64,000 bases of DNA from SYLG01 sp965226945. Its GTDB lineage: Bacteria; Planctomycetota; Planctomycetia; Gemmatales; Gemmataceae. Shown piece after piece: positions 7,647 to 16,125 of this stretch (positions are counted from its first letter, which is position 1; every line of letters starts with the position of its first letter). The notes under the pieces are model-generated. The model did no database searches. It was not told where the DNA came from and was given only the letters and a program-made list of their open reading frames with translations. The position numbers and the translations under genes are program-made. The stretch covers positions 3,596,001-3,660,000 of the forward strand of contig OZ245717.1 of the NCBI GenBank assembly GCA_965226945.1. Reading direction: 5' to 3'.

Positions 7647-9209
7647 TCAAGTGAAGCGGCGCATGGTGAGGTTGAGCAATCCCTTGCCTGATGCAAGCAA
7701 TTGTTGCAGCACCTTGCGCATTTTCCCTTCATCCGCTTCGGATTTCAGGCAGCGCAAAAACGCCACGGCGTGGGCATCGTCAAGCAACTCGACCAGCGCT
7801 GGCAGAAGCCATTCCTGGCAGCCAAGGATTTTCCCCGGGGCGGTGCAAACCGGAACAATCCCGGCAAGGTAAGAGCCGAGTTGTTCTCGCACCGCCTCGA
7901 TCGCCTGATGGATCTGCGCTTCCTTGGGCCGCGACGGATGCTGCCAGTCATAAGGCGGCGCCCATTCCATCGCGGGAGAGAGCAAGTCGATATGCGTCAT
8001 GACCGCCAGAATGGGCGGCTGGCGCAAATCGGGATGACTTTGAAAATACTCGCGCAAATCCTTGAGCATAGCCAAATCGCTTTGCCGTGCGGGGTTGCGA
8101 GCATGCACGACCAGGATCATGACATCGCATTGCTGCGCCGCCTTTTCGATCGAACGCAGTTGCCCGGAAGTCAATCCCTTGACTCCATATCCCACCGTGT
8201 CGAGTAGCTGCAGGGGAGTCGCGATTCCCGGTGGCTGCAAGGCAAACCCCTGCGTATCCTCGGTTGCCGGTAGCAGATCGGTCAGCGCTTTTTGCTCACC
8301 GAGCAGCGCATTGATCAGACTCGATTTTCCCGCGTTCGTCTGGCCCGCGAACGCAAAGGCAACCGATTTCGGCGGGACCGTCGGCTCCAGAGGTTCTTCC
8401 GCCGTGGGCGGCAGATTCGGTTCCGAGGAGCTAGCCGCCGCCCGCAGGTTCTCTTTTTGCAGTTCGAGGTAGCGTGTGGCTCCAATACGGAGTCGGCCGC
8501 TGTGCAGCTCAATCAGGTGCGTTCCCAGGCGGTGCACATAGGCGGTATAGAACCAGAGAATCATATTCTCTTGCAGCATTTGCCAGGGACGGCTCAGGCC
8601 GGCCTTCATCGCGAAATAACGCACCGCCGTATTGAAGGGAGAGAAGATGCCCGAGATGATCCAGGTGATGTTGCTGGCAGTCGGATACCAGTCGGCCAGT
8701 TTTTTGAAGCCCCGCATGTCGTTGATGGTGACGAGGTGGCCGCCCGGCAAATATTCATCAACCATTTCCGCCAGATCGTGAGCGGCCAACTCCACCACGG
8801 CGAGCAGCTCGGGGATCGTCAGCGAGCCGATTGGATCTTTGGTTTTGGGGTGGTAGAACTGCGCCAGTTCCAAGGCCATAGCCTGCGCGGTGTCGGCATA
8901 GAAGGGGAAGGAGATCAGTTGATTGGCAGGCAGCGTCGCGGCTTTTTTCGCACGCTCCTCCACCAGCTCCCAGGCCTTCCGGTCGCGGTCGGTGAGGTGA
9001 AGAGGCCCGGAGAAATCGACCTTGAGTAGTTTCTTTTCCGCCTGCCAGCGCCAGCCAAAAAAATAGGCCAGGCCCAGCGAACCAGTCAGCGGCCACCAGG
9101 CCCAAAACCACATCCCCGAAATCCAGAGAGAGTAGATCCCAAACGAGACCAGAACCAGGATGGGAGTCACCGTCAAAGCCACCAACACAAACCAGCGCCA
9201 GCGACTCAT
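7647..9209 (-). CDS. Membrane-anchored GTPase (HSR1/Era-like G domain)
   Basis: A 520-residue protein. Two membrane segments lie at residues about 7-30 and 34-52. Residues about 60-260 are helical. A Ras-like G domain occupies about 283-480: G1 GQTNAGKS (289-296), G3 DTVG (337-340) and G4 THID (405-408), the G4 departing from the usual NKxD. This TRAFAC-type GTPase probably acts at the inner membrane. It lies 55 bases downstream of another GTPase on the same strand, so the two likely form an operon and may act together, as paired membrane GTPases often do in remodelling. Confidence 0.85.
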   Translation of the reverse strand: MSRWRWFVLVALTVTPILVLVSFGIYSLWISGMWFWAWWPLTGSLGLAYFFGWRWQAEKKLLKVDFSGPLHLTDRDRKAWELVEERAKKAATLPANQLISFPFYADTAQAMALELAQFYHPKTKDPIGSLTIPELLAVVELAAHDLAEMVDEYLPGGHLVTINDMRGFKKLADWYPTASNITWIISGIFSPFNTAVRYFAMKAGLSRPWQMLQENMILWFYTAYVHRLGTHLIELHSGRLRIGATRYLELQKENLRAAASSSEPNLPPTAEEPLEPTVPPKSVAFAFAGQTNAGKSSLINALLGEQKALTDLLPATEDTQGFALQPPGIATPLQLLDTVGYGVKGLTSGQLRSIEKAAQQCDVMILVVHARNPARQSDLAMLKDLREYFQSHPDLRQPPILAVMTHIDLLSPAMEWAPPYDWQHPSRPKEAQIHQAIEAVREQLGSYLAGIVPVCTAPGKILGCQEWLLPALVELLDDAHAVAFLRCLKSEADEGKMRKVLQQLLASGKGLLNLTMRRFT

Positions 9210-9264
9210 GAATGTTCTCTCTGCCAGAAAGCGGAATGGAGGTATTGGCTTGTCGGCGGGGAAA

Positions 9265-10455
9265 TTAGCCGGACTTGGAACGAGACTGGGTCCAGAGCGT
9301 TTCGGCTCGGGCCAGTTGCTGGCGGTAATATTCCTTCAGGTCTTCGGGCTTGGGCACATGCCCCTTCTGAACGGCGCCGTAGTAGTAGCAAAAGGCTTTG
9401 CCCAGCGCGAAGGTGGCTGACCCGGCCAGGGTCGCCCCCGCCACCGAACCGAAGAAGGGGATGAACTTCATCAGTTCGCGGATTCCCTGGCGCATCAACA
9501 TACCCAGGCCCAGGGTGGTCGATAGATCCAAAAAGCGCTGCGCGCTCAACGGCTGGCCGTACAAGCGCGCCAGATCGAATATCATCTTGGTCTGAATGCC
9601 CGGCAAGATGAACAGGTCAACCCAGGGAATGGGGATGGCTCCGGCCGTCGCGGCCAGCGTGCTGTAGCCGACGATCCGCGGCAAGGCCTTGCGTTCGAAA
9701 TAGTCTTGAAGCGTCCGGGTCGCCTCGTCGAGCGTGATCAAGGTTTGGCGAAAAGTGGCCGGCAAGGCGGCAATGATCGTTTCCTTGAGGACGGCGCCGC
9801 CAAACGCCGGATCTTCATACCCTTCCTCGGGAAGAGTCAGATCGATCGGAATGATCTGATCGCAAAGGCGATCGAACTGATTCCTTTGGGCCTCGATGGC
9901 GCGCTGGACGCTTTCCGGCACGGTGTCCTTCAGTTCGGGCCGGATTTCCGCCTTGCTGCCTGGGATAAATGGGTAAGGTTGCGCGTGTTGTTGCTGGGGA
10001 TAGGCTTCGTGCAGGCAAGTCAGCGCCAGGATCACGGGCCGATTGGGTTGGTCGCGGCGGATCTTGCGCAGGTGGGCGAGGAGATCGTCGAGGGAAAAAT
10101 CGAGCAGACGCACCGTGACGATGACGAGGTGAGCCAGCGAGTGAAAGCGGGCGATGTCTTCATCGGGATCGTAGCCGGGCTCTTCCAGGCCGCGCGTATC
10201 GAGAAAACTGAGCAGGGGAGCTTCGGAAGTTGGGAAGAGATATTCCCGTGAAAATCGGGTGCAGGGTTTGAATCCCTGGCCGATTTCCGCCTGGTCGGCC
10301 CCGGTCAGGTAGCGGACGATGCTCGATTTCCCGCTCTGGGTTTTCCCAAAAAGCCAGAAAACGGGAACGGGGGTCTTGCGCACGAGCGCTTCAAGGCGGC
10401 CGCGGTATTCCGTGTCGGCCGGGGCTGTTTTCGCCGTTTTGGTCGACTCCACCAT
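9265..10455 (-). CDS. GTPase with C-terminal DUF697-like membrane region
   Basis: A 396-residue protein. The N-terminal G domain carries G1 GKTQSGKS (37-44) and G3 DTRG (86-89); the G4 region reads LALTCLHEAYP, without a normal NKxD, as in several atypical GTPases. The C-terminal 150 residues contain hydrophobic stretches (TLAATAGAIPIPWVDLFILPG, FFGSVAGATLAGSATFALG), which is the DUF697 pattern of membrane-associated GTPases of the YcjF/YcjX neighbourhood. It is the first gene of a two-GTPase operon and diverges from the GH32 gene. Confidence 0.85.
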   Translation of the reverse strand: MVESTKTAKTAPADTEYRGRLEALVRKTPVPVFWLFGKTQSGKSSIVRYLTGADQAEIGQGFKPCTRFSREYLFPTSEAPLLSFLDTRGLEEPGYDPDEDIARFHSLAHLVIVTVRLLDFSLDDLLAHLRKIRRDQPNRPVILALTCLHEAYPQQQHAQPYPFIPGSKAEIRPELKDTVPESVQRAIEAQRNQFDRLCDQIIPIDLTLPEEGYEDPAFGGAVLKETIIAALPATFRQTLITLDEATRTLQDYFERKALPRIVGYSTLAATAGAIPIPWVDLFILPGIQTKMIFDLARLYGQPLSAQRFLDLSTTLGLGMLMRQGIRELMKFIPFFGSVAGATLAGSATFALGKAFCYYYGAVQKGHVPKPEDLKEYYRQQLARAETLWTQSRSKSG

Positions 10456-10785
10456 CGAAGATTCCCCCGCAACAGGTCTTGGGTGGAAAAAGCAGTTTCC
10501 GCGCCAAACGACCGGAATTCAACCCTGTCCCGGTCAACCTGGGAAGGATCCCCCGGCAATTTTACGCACCTGGAACCGAAGTGGACCCGTGGGACGAACC
10601 GGTTTGACCCACATGAAGGATCGATGTGCGGGCACGGTGGTTTGCTGGGAAGGGGTTCCCTTTCCCGGGCGGGAATGCGATTTTCGTCTTCCTTCGGTGG
10701 CGAAAGTCTCGCGGTCGATCCAGGTCCTGAGGTGGTTCGCCCTTTCCTGGGGCATACATTGCAAGAATCTTGCAGGGGCCTGACC

Positions 10786-12813
10786 ATGATTTCGCGGATT
10801 GCGGTGTGCTGTCTGAGTGTGTTGTCGTTGGCCGTCTTGGACCCCATGTGCCGCGGTCAGAATGCGCCGGATAGCGTGATTGCCGACTTTGAAGGCGAGA
10901 ACTATGGCACCTGGAAAGTCGAGGGCGAAGCATTTGGCAAGAAACCGGTCAGCGGTTACAAGCTCAATGGCGTGAGCGGGTACCGGGGCCGCCAACTGGT
11001 CAATTCGTTCGGTTCCGGAGACGGAGCGACCGGTTCGCTGACTTCGCCTCCTTTTGAGATCTCCAAAAAGTGGATCGTCTTCCTGATCGGCGGCGGGCGT
11101 CACCCCAATGAGACCGGGATCGAACTGCTCGTCGAAGGGAAAACGGTCAAGGCAGCAACCGGAGAAGACTCGGGACAACTACGCTGGGAGTCCTGGGATG
11201 TCGGCCAATGGGCAGGGAAGACGGCGGTCTTGCGAATCTTCGATCGGGCCAAGGGAGGTTGGGGCCATATCAACATCGACCAGATTCTCTCAAGCGATGG
11301 GCCCCGGCATGGCTCGGGCACCTGGAGGCTGGAAGAGTATCGTAGATCCAACGACTATTACCGTGAGCCGTTTCGGCCGCAATTTCACTTCACGCCCGAA
11401 CTGAACTGGATGAACGATCCCAACGGGCTTGTTTATTTCGATGGCGAATATCACCTCTTCTACCAGCACAATCCTCTGGGCAACGAGTGGGGCCACATGA
11501 GCTGGGGGCATGCGGTCAGCACCGATCTGATGCATTGGAAGCACTTGCCGATCGCCCTGCGCGACGAGTATGGCGCGATGATTTTCTCGGGATGTTGCGT
11601 GGCGGACCGGACTCATTCCAGTGGCTTGAGTCAGGGTGGAAAGCCGCCGCTGGTGGCGCTTTACACCGGCCATAGCCCGGATCGGCAGACGCAGGATCTG
11701 GCGTTTTCCCACGATCGCGGCCGAACCTGGACCAAGTTTGCCGGCAACCCGGTGCTTGATCTGGGAGAGAAGGAATTTCGCGATCCCAAGGTGTTTTGGC
11801 ACGAACCGACCAAACGCTGGGTGATGGCCGTTTCCCTGGCCGTCAAAAAGCGAATTCTCTTTTATGCCTCGACCGATTTGAAGACTTGGGCCCTCCTCAG
11901 CGAATTTGGCCCGGCAGGAGTGAGCGCCAAGGCCAACTGGGAATGCCCGGACCTGTTCGAGTTGCCGATTGAGAACGAACCGGGAAAGACTCACTGGGTG
12001 CTCAAAACCGACATGGGTAGCGGCTCGGTCGCGGGCGGTTCGGGCGGGGAATACTTTACCGGAACCTTCGACGGCAAGGAGTTCAAGGCCGATGCGATCG
12101 ATTCGCAATGGGTCGACTATGGCCGCGATTTTTATGCGCCGGTGACCTGGTCGGGAATGCCGGCCAACGATGGCCGCCGCATCTGGATCGGTTGGATGAA
12201 CAACTGGGAGACCTGTTTGAATCCGACGCAGCCGTGGCGAAGCGCCATGTCGATCCCCCGGCAATTGTCCTTACGGCGCATCGACGGGAAACTGCGGCTT
12301 TGCCAAAAGCCGGTGGCTGAACTGAAAACGCTACGAACCAAGGAGATTGCACTGAAGGATCTTGTACTAAGGAATGCCGTGCACCCGCTGTCCGTGAAAG
12401 GTCAGCAACTGGAAATCGTTCTGGAAGTCGAACCAGGCAGTGCCAAGGAAGTGGGGCTGCGGGTGCTGAAAGGAGCCAAGGGGCAAACCGAAATCGGCTA
12501 CAGCGCCGCGGACAAAACGCTGTTCGTGGACAGGACCCGGTCGGGAATTGTTGATTTTCATCCCGCCTTCGCGGGCCGGCACAATGGGCCGATGTCGGTG
12601 CTGGCCGATGGATCGATTCGCCTGCATCTCTTGGTGGATGCCAGTTCGGTCGAAGTGTTTGGTAACGACGGCGAAACGGCGATCACGGATTTAGTGTTTC
12701 CCGAGCCGGGGGCCGATCAAGTCGAGCTTTTCGCTCTTGGCGGCGAAGCGAAGATCCGCTCCCTCAAGGTGTTTCCTCTCAAATCGGCCATCGTTACCCC
12801 GAGTGCTCCCTGA
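10786..12813 (+). CDS. Secreted GH32 beta-fructosidase (levanase/inulinase type)
   Basis: A 675-residue exported enzyme for hydrolysing fructans or sucrose. Signal peptide 1-24 (ending MCRGQ). Residues about 30-170 are an extra beta-rich domain (DFEGENYGTWKVEGEAFG, WDVGQWAGKTAVLRIFD), as seen at the N-terminus of many bacterial levanases. The GH32 five-bladed propeller begins at about 195: nucleophile Asp211 in WMNDPNG, transition-state Asp333 in RDP, and acid/base Glu386 in ECPD are all present. A C-terminal beta-sandwich ends with SVEVFGNDGETAITD. The start is the ATG before the signal peptide; the frame upstream is non-coding in appearance. Single gene, no transporter beside it. Confidence 0.92.
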   Translation: MISRIAVCCLSVLSLAVLDPMCRGQNAPDSVIADFEGENYGTWKVEGEAFGKKPVSGYKLNGVSGYRGRQLVNSFGSGDGATGSLTSPPFEISKKWIVFLIGGGRHPNETGIELLVEGKTVKAATGEDSGQLRWESWDVGQWAGKTAVLRIFDRAKGGWGHINIDQILSSDGPRHGSGTWRLEEYRRSNDYYREPFRPQFHFTPELNWMNDPNGLVYFDGEYHLFYQHNPLGNEWGHMSWGHAVSTDLMHWKHLPIALRDEYGAMIFSGCCVADRTHSSGLSQGGKPPLVALYTGHSPDRQTQDLAFSHDRGRTWTKFAGNPVLDLGEKEFRDPKVFWHEPTKRWVMAVSLAVKKRILFYASTDLKTWALLSEFGPAGVSAKANWECPDLFELPIENEPGKTHWVLKTDMGSGSVAGGSGGEYFTGTFDGKEFKADAIDSQWVDYGRDFYAPVTWSGMPANDGRRIWIGWMNNWETCLNPTQPWRSAMSIPRQLSLRRIDGKLRLCQKPVAELKTLRTKEIALKDLVLRNAVHPLSVKGQQLEIVLEVEPGSAKEVGLRVLKGAKGQTEIGYSAADKTLFVDRTRSGIVDFHPAFAGRHNGPMSVLADGSIRLHLLVDASSVEVFGNDGETAITDLVFPEPGADQVELFALGGEAKIRSLKVFPLKSAIVTPSAP

Positions 12814-12993
12814 TCGTCATTTCAGTCAGATAAGGCGAGCGATGGGCGTAAGCCCGTTGATTCTGAACCGTCAATAGGGAGAGATCTCGCGCGACAGACT
12901 GTCTAGAGAATCATGGAGTTGGCACTCCACGCTCGCCAATTTAGGTTAGTATAAGTGTTCAGTAAAAGCATGTTGTCGAAGCGTGATTATTGG

Positions 12994-14217
12994 TTATTTC
13001 GTCAACAGTGCCGCCGCCTGCTTCGGATTGAGCATCTGCAAATAAGCAAGTTTCCCTTGTAGTTGCCGGTCCTTGACCGGATCTGGCGCCGCTGCCAACC
13101 TCTGCTGATGTAGCGCGGCTCTCAATCGGCGCCTCTCCTGCCGCGAAAGCCCAGCCTCCTGATTGACCGTCACGCCGGCCACACGTTGCCGTTGCCCCGC
13201 GCGCATGACCCTGGTTTTTTCCGCGTTCAGCGGCAATTTCTCTTCCCTGGCAATGCGGCCGGCGATCGTGATCAGCAGTTTGGCCTGACTCGCGTCGCTG
13301 CCGGAAAAAGTCAGGTCGTCGGCATAGCGCGTGTAAGCGAAACCATGCTTCTTCGCCAAACCCGCCATGCGAAAATCGAAGCGGCGCAAAATCGCATTGC
13401 ATAACCCCGGACTCGTCGGCGAGCCCTGCACGCAAACGCGCGGGCCAACGGGCACATGCACCACTTCTGCGTCACATACAACGCTCTGGCGTTGCGATTC
13501 GGTCATCAGCCGCGACAGCATTCTCGCGACGCGGGAACTGTAGCCATAGCCGATGAGCAGGCCGCGCACGCGCCCGTGATGAAGCGTCGGAAAACAATCC
13601 TTGATATCGAGTTTGATGACAACCGCTTTGCCGACATGAGGATCGGCGTTGGTCGCGATCGAGCGCTTCTTCAAGAACCCGTGGGCATAGGGACTAACCG
13701 GCAAACGACTGACAAGGAGCTTTTGTAACTGTCGCAGAATCGCCTTCAGCTTCTTCTTGGGAGCCTGGATGAGGCGCCGGCCGCCAGTGCGCTTCGCGAT
13801 GGCGAAGGTCACATAGTGCTCGACCGGTTCACGGTCGCGATGGATCCAGTAGTGGCGGAGCGTTCTGTCGCTGACATCGAGGGCATCGGCCACATCCTCA
13901 GGAATCGTCCACAGCGGCAAACCATGGCGTTTGAGTTGTTCGATGTCGGCGGCCAGGTTGCGCGTTTCGGGCTTGTCACCTGAAGCCGACCCCTGAAGGT
14001 GAACCGGTAGATCGACCGTGCCCGGGAATTCTCGATGGTCCAATCTGCGGCCATGGGTCCTGAGCGGCCGGGCAGCAGGAAGCTGCGGCAAGGAAGCATT
14101 CGAAGATGCCGGGGCCGGTTTTTGATTGGGAGGGTTTTGGCCACTTGCAGGAGGAGGTGTCTGCTCCTTTGGCTTGAGGAAGGAGCGGAACCAATCAAGA
14201 AAACTCATGAATCCCAT
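12994..14217 (-). CDS. Retron-type reverse transcriptase
   Basis: A 407-residue RNA-dependent DNA polymerase. Residues 1-110 are a Pro-rich, then helical, extension; the RT core follows. Motifs: HYVTFAIAKRTGGRRLI (134-150), NADPH at 190-194 fitting the retron NAxxH signature, catalytic Asp204 in LDIKDCF, QGSPTSP (264-270), YADD (298-301, catalytic Asp300 and Asp301), and a VAG (346-348) where retron RTs usually have VTG. The sequence style resembles myxobacterial-type retron RTs. A structured msr-msd RNA region lies 61 bases upstream on the same strand. By family knowledge the enzyme should make msDNA primed from a branching guanosine. ATG at 14208 is an alternative start. Confidence 0.92.
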   Translation of the reverse strand: MGFMSFLDWFRSFLKPKEQTPPPASGQNPPNQKPAPASSNASLPQLPAARPLRTHGRRLDHREFPGTVDLPVHLQGSASGDKPETRNLAADIEQLKRHGLPLWTIPEDVADALDVSDRTLRHYWIHRDREPVEHYVTFAIAKRTGGRRLIQAPKKKLKAILRQLQKLLVSRLPVSPYAHGFLKKRSIATNADPHVGKAVVIKLDIKDCFPTLHHGRVRGLLIGYGYSSRVARMLSRLMTESQRQSVVCDAEVVHVPVGPRVCVQGSPTSPGLCNAILRRFDFRMAGLAKKHGFAYTRYADDLTFSGSDASQAKLLITIAGRIAREEKLPLNAEKTRVMRAGQRQRVAGVTVNQEAGLSRQERRRLRAALHQQRLAAAPDPVKDRQLQGKLAYLQMLNPKQAAALLTK

Positions 14218-14278
14218 TCCCGGACCAATGGTCCTCGCGAAAGGTCGGCATGAGTCATGGGATCAGGATCGTCCTGGT

Positions 14279-14301
14279 GTAGGGTCTCAATCGCTTTGGC
14301 C
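14279..14301 (-). repeat. Retron a2 arm
   Basis: Complement of the a1 arm with two A-C mispairs in RNA; the inner part reads GGCCAAAGCGATT on the minus strand. It ends 61 bases before the RT start codon. Confidence 0.88.
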
Positions 14302-14330
14302 TGGAGGCGCTCCACTTTCCAGGCTCCAGT

Positions 14331-14369
14331 ACTTCCCCGGTAGTTCAAGGAATGAACTACCGGGGAAGT
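14331..14369 (-). repeat. Retron msd stem-loop
   Basis: Perfect inverted repeat: ACTTCCCCGGTAGTTCA and its exact complement, 17 bp each, separated by five bases. It is the longest perfect hairpin noticed in the window and should template the double-stranded part of the msDNA. Confidence 0.88.
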
Positions 14370-14392
14370 GAAGTAAAATAGGCAGCGTTCCA

Positions 14393-14411
14393 CCACGGCG
14401 AAACACCGTGG
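14393..14411 (-). repeat. Retron msr hairpin with UUU loop
   Basis: On the minus strand CCACGGTG-TTT-CGCCGTGG: eight pairs including one G-U, with a UUU loop, the usual form of msr hairpins recognised by retron RTs. Confidence 0.8.
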
Positions 14412-14438
14412 CATGGTTGGCTGGTCGCTTGCCCTCCC

Positions 14439-14461
14439 GGCCAAAGCGGTTGAGATCCTAC
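14439..14461 (-). repeat. Retron a1 arm
   Basis: Start of the retron RNA; its inner part reads AACCGCTTTGGCC on the minus strand and pairs with the a2 arm. It begins 107 bases after the stop codon of the SWIM-domain gene on the same strand. No convincing terminator or promoter was seen in that gap. Confidence 0.85.
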
Positions 14462-14568
14462 CCGGGCCTATCCTAGGAATTGTTGGCGGTCTACTTTCTT
14501 TGCAATCCTTATTTCGACCAGGAGATGACGCGTGACAACAAAGCCCGCCAAGCGAATGTAAGTTTTTG

Positions 14569-16125
14569 CTAGAGTACAATGGAGCCCCCGATCGGGATAC
14601 TCGAAGGCAAATCGACCCGCTCTGCCGCACTGGCGAGAAGCAGGGCCGTCATATGTTGGCAGGGGCCCGCTTGCATCAGGTTTTCTTCGTAGAAGGAGCA
14701 GGTGCAAAACCCTGAAGCGAGGGAACCGTTGGGGTTCACCACGATGCGCACATCGGTGCAATCGCCGGCCTGGCCATGAATATGCCATTTCCATTCAATC
14801 CGTTTGCGGCCGGGCAATCTATCTGGCAGTTTTAAGCGGCTTTTGCGCATCGTCCCATGCTTGAAACAAAGATGAATCGTGACGGCTTTGGATTCCCAAA
14901 GCTCTTGGGCCATCTCGGCTTGAGGGGGCATTTCAAAAAGGCTCGATTCGGGCAAGGCGGGTTCAAAGAGTTCTCGATGACGATAAATCCTGGCCTGAAC
15001 ATCGAAAAAACAATGACCCTGGCGGCAAAGCCGGACGAGTAACCCGGTCGCCGTTTCTTCATCGATTGCCAGGTTCCGGGCCAGGTGAGCGGCAGTCCCC
15101 GAAGGAGCGGAGCTCAAATGGTGGCGGGCGCGCTCCAAGAGAGCGCCGCTCAAACTCGGAACCTCCTGTGCAACCGTCATGGGGCGAGCGTCGGATGGGC
15201 TCGACCAGATTCGTTCACCCATTCCAAGGAGCAAGGTGATCGATCCGCATTTCAGCCAGCAAAAGAGCGGCCCGTTTCGGTCGCTGAATTGCAAGTGCGC
15301 GGAATCGGCATACGGGACCAAATCGTTAAGGATGGCCCAATTTCTAAATTCGCCGGGAATGCGCACAGGGCCTTCCCAAGGAATTCCCCGGGGCTGGCCG
15401 CTTAGCCGATACGATTTTTCCCAGGGTTCCAAGACGATGCGAGACTGGCCGTCTGCGCCTTTTTCCAGGCGGCAGGCGCTCGCGTCGCAAAATCGTTCGA
15501 GCGGTCCCAGGTCGTTCAGGATCTCCGCCAGATCCATGGGCGCGATTTCCAGGCGCACGCCTGGTTTTCCTAGATACTCAGGGTATTGCAAGCATCGGGC
15601 CAGGAACCCAGGGGAAACTTCCGCAGGACGACGCGAAATTTCCGCTGGCGGGAGCGCCGCCCCTCCCGAGGTTCCCGCGGTTCCGATAAACGCCGACGGC
15701 GCCTCGGTGCCGACAATCAGCGAGGTCTCGCGGCTGCTACGCAAATCCTCCAGATCTTTCCAAAGTTGGGAAGGGAATGGCACCTGGGAGGTACCGCAAA
15801 TGGTCCCCTCCTTGATGTCGAACATTTTGGTGTCGATGATCAGCGCCGTGTAGACCGACCCGCTGCTCCGGAATCCTTCCAGGATGAGCCGATCGGGAGC
15901 CACTGTCAGAAACGGATCGAGCGGATCGGAAAGACGGGAAGGAAGGAGGTCGCCCCAAAAGGTCATTCCCAAGGCTCGCAGAGCCAGGCGAAGCGGAAAC
16001 AATCCCCGCCGCACTGTACCCCGGAAACGAATCGCTCTTCGTCGCTCGCTTGCCAGGAGGAGGGAAACGCTCGTGGCCGACGATTCCAACCGGGAATGAC
16101 CGGAAAACTCCACCGCTAGCTTCAT
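14569..16125 (-). CDS. SWIM zinc-finger protein
   Basis: A 518-residue protein starting MKLAVEFSGHS; its ATG overlaps the stop of the upstream gene by four bases, which decides the start. The C-terminal region (about 460-505) has the SWIM signature CxC...CxH in FCTCSFYEENLMQAGPCQHM, a zinc-binding fold tied to DNA or protein binding and found in SNF2-linked and other systems. The preceding 450 residues are beta-rich (EFRNWAILNDLVPYADSAHLQF, GSITLLLGMGERIW) with no family I can name. It is translationally coupled to a 624-residue helical protein, and the retron RNA begins shortly after its stop. Whether it belongs functionally to the retron is open. Confidence 0.8.
   Translation of the reverse strand: MKLAVEFSGHSRLESSATSVSLLLASERRRAIRFRGTVRRGLFPLRLALRALGMTFWGDLLPSRLSDPLDPFLTVAPDRLILEGFRSSGSVYTALIIDTKMFDIKEGTICGTSQVPFPSQLWKDLEDLRSSRETSLIVGTEAPSAFIGTAGTSGGAALPPAEISRRPAEVSPGFLARCLQYPEYLGKPGVRLEIAPMDLAEILNDLGPLERFCDASACRLEKGADGQSRIVLEPWEKSYRLSGQPRGIPWEGPVRIPGEFRNWAILNDLVPYADSAHLQFSDRNGPLFCWLKCGSITLLLGMGERIWSSPSDARPMTVAQEVPSLSGALLERARHHLSSAPSGTAAHLARNLAIDEETATGLLVRLCRQGHCFFDVQARIYRHRELFEPALPESSLFEMPPQAEMAQELWESKAVTIHLCFKHGTMRKSRLKLPDRLPGRKRIEWKWHIHGQAGDCTDVRIVVNPNGSLASGFCTCSFYEENLMQAGPCQHMTALLLASAAERVDLPSSIPIGGSIVL

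Larger units (their letters stand above)
14279..14461 (-). ncRNA. Retron msr-msd RNA
   Basis: Read on the minus strand, this 183-base region has the order a1, msr, msd, a2, then the RT gene. The a1 (14461-14439) and a2 (14301-14279) arms pair over 21 of 23 positions. The msr carries a hairpin of eight pairs with a UUU loop (14411-14393). The msd carries a perfect 17-bp stem with a five-base loop (14369-14331), followed by a shorter six-bp hairpin near 14323-14300. All are hallmarks of retron non-coding RNA. The branching guanosine is probably within an AGC close to the end of a1 (for example the complement of 14428), but this cannot be fixed by eye. Confidence 0.88.

Noticed and set aside
10255..10300. 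tRNA-like TpsiC pattern (GGGTTTGAATCCC)
   Set aside because: It falls inside the G domain of the GTPase gene; no acceptor or anticodon stem fits around it.
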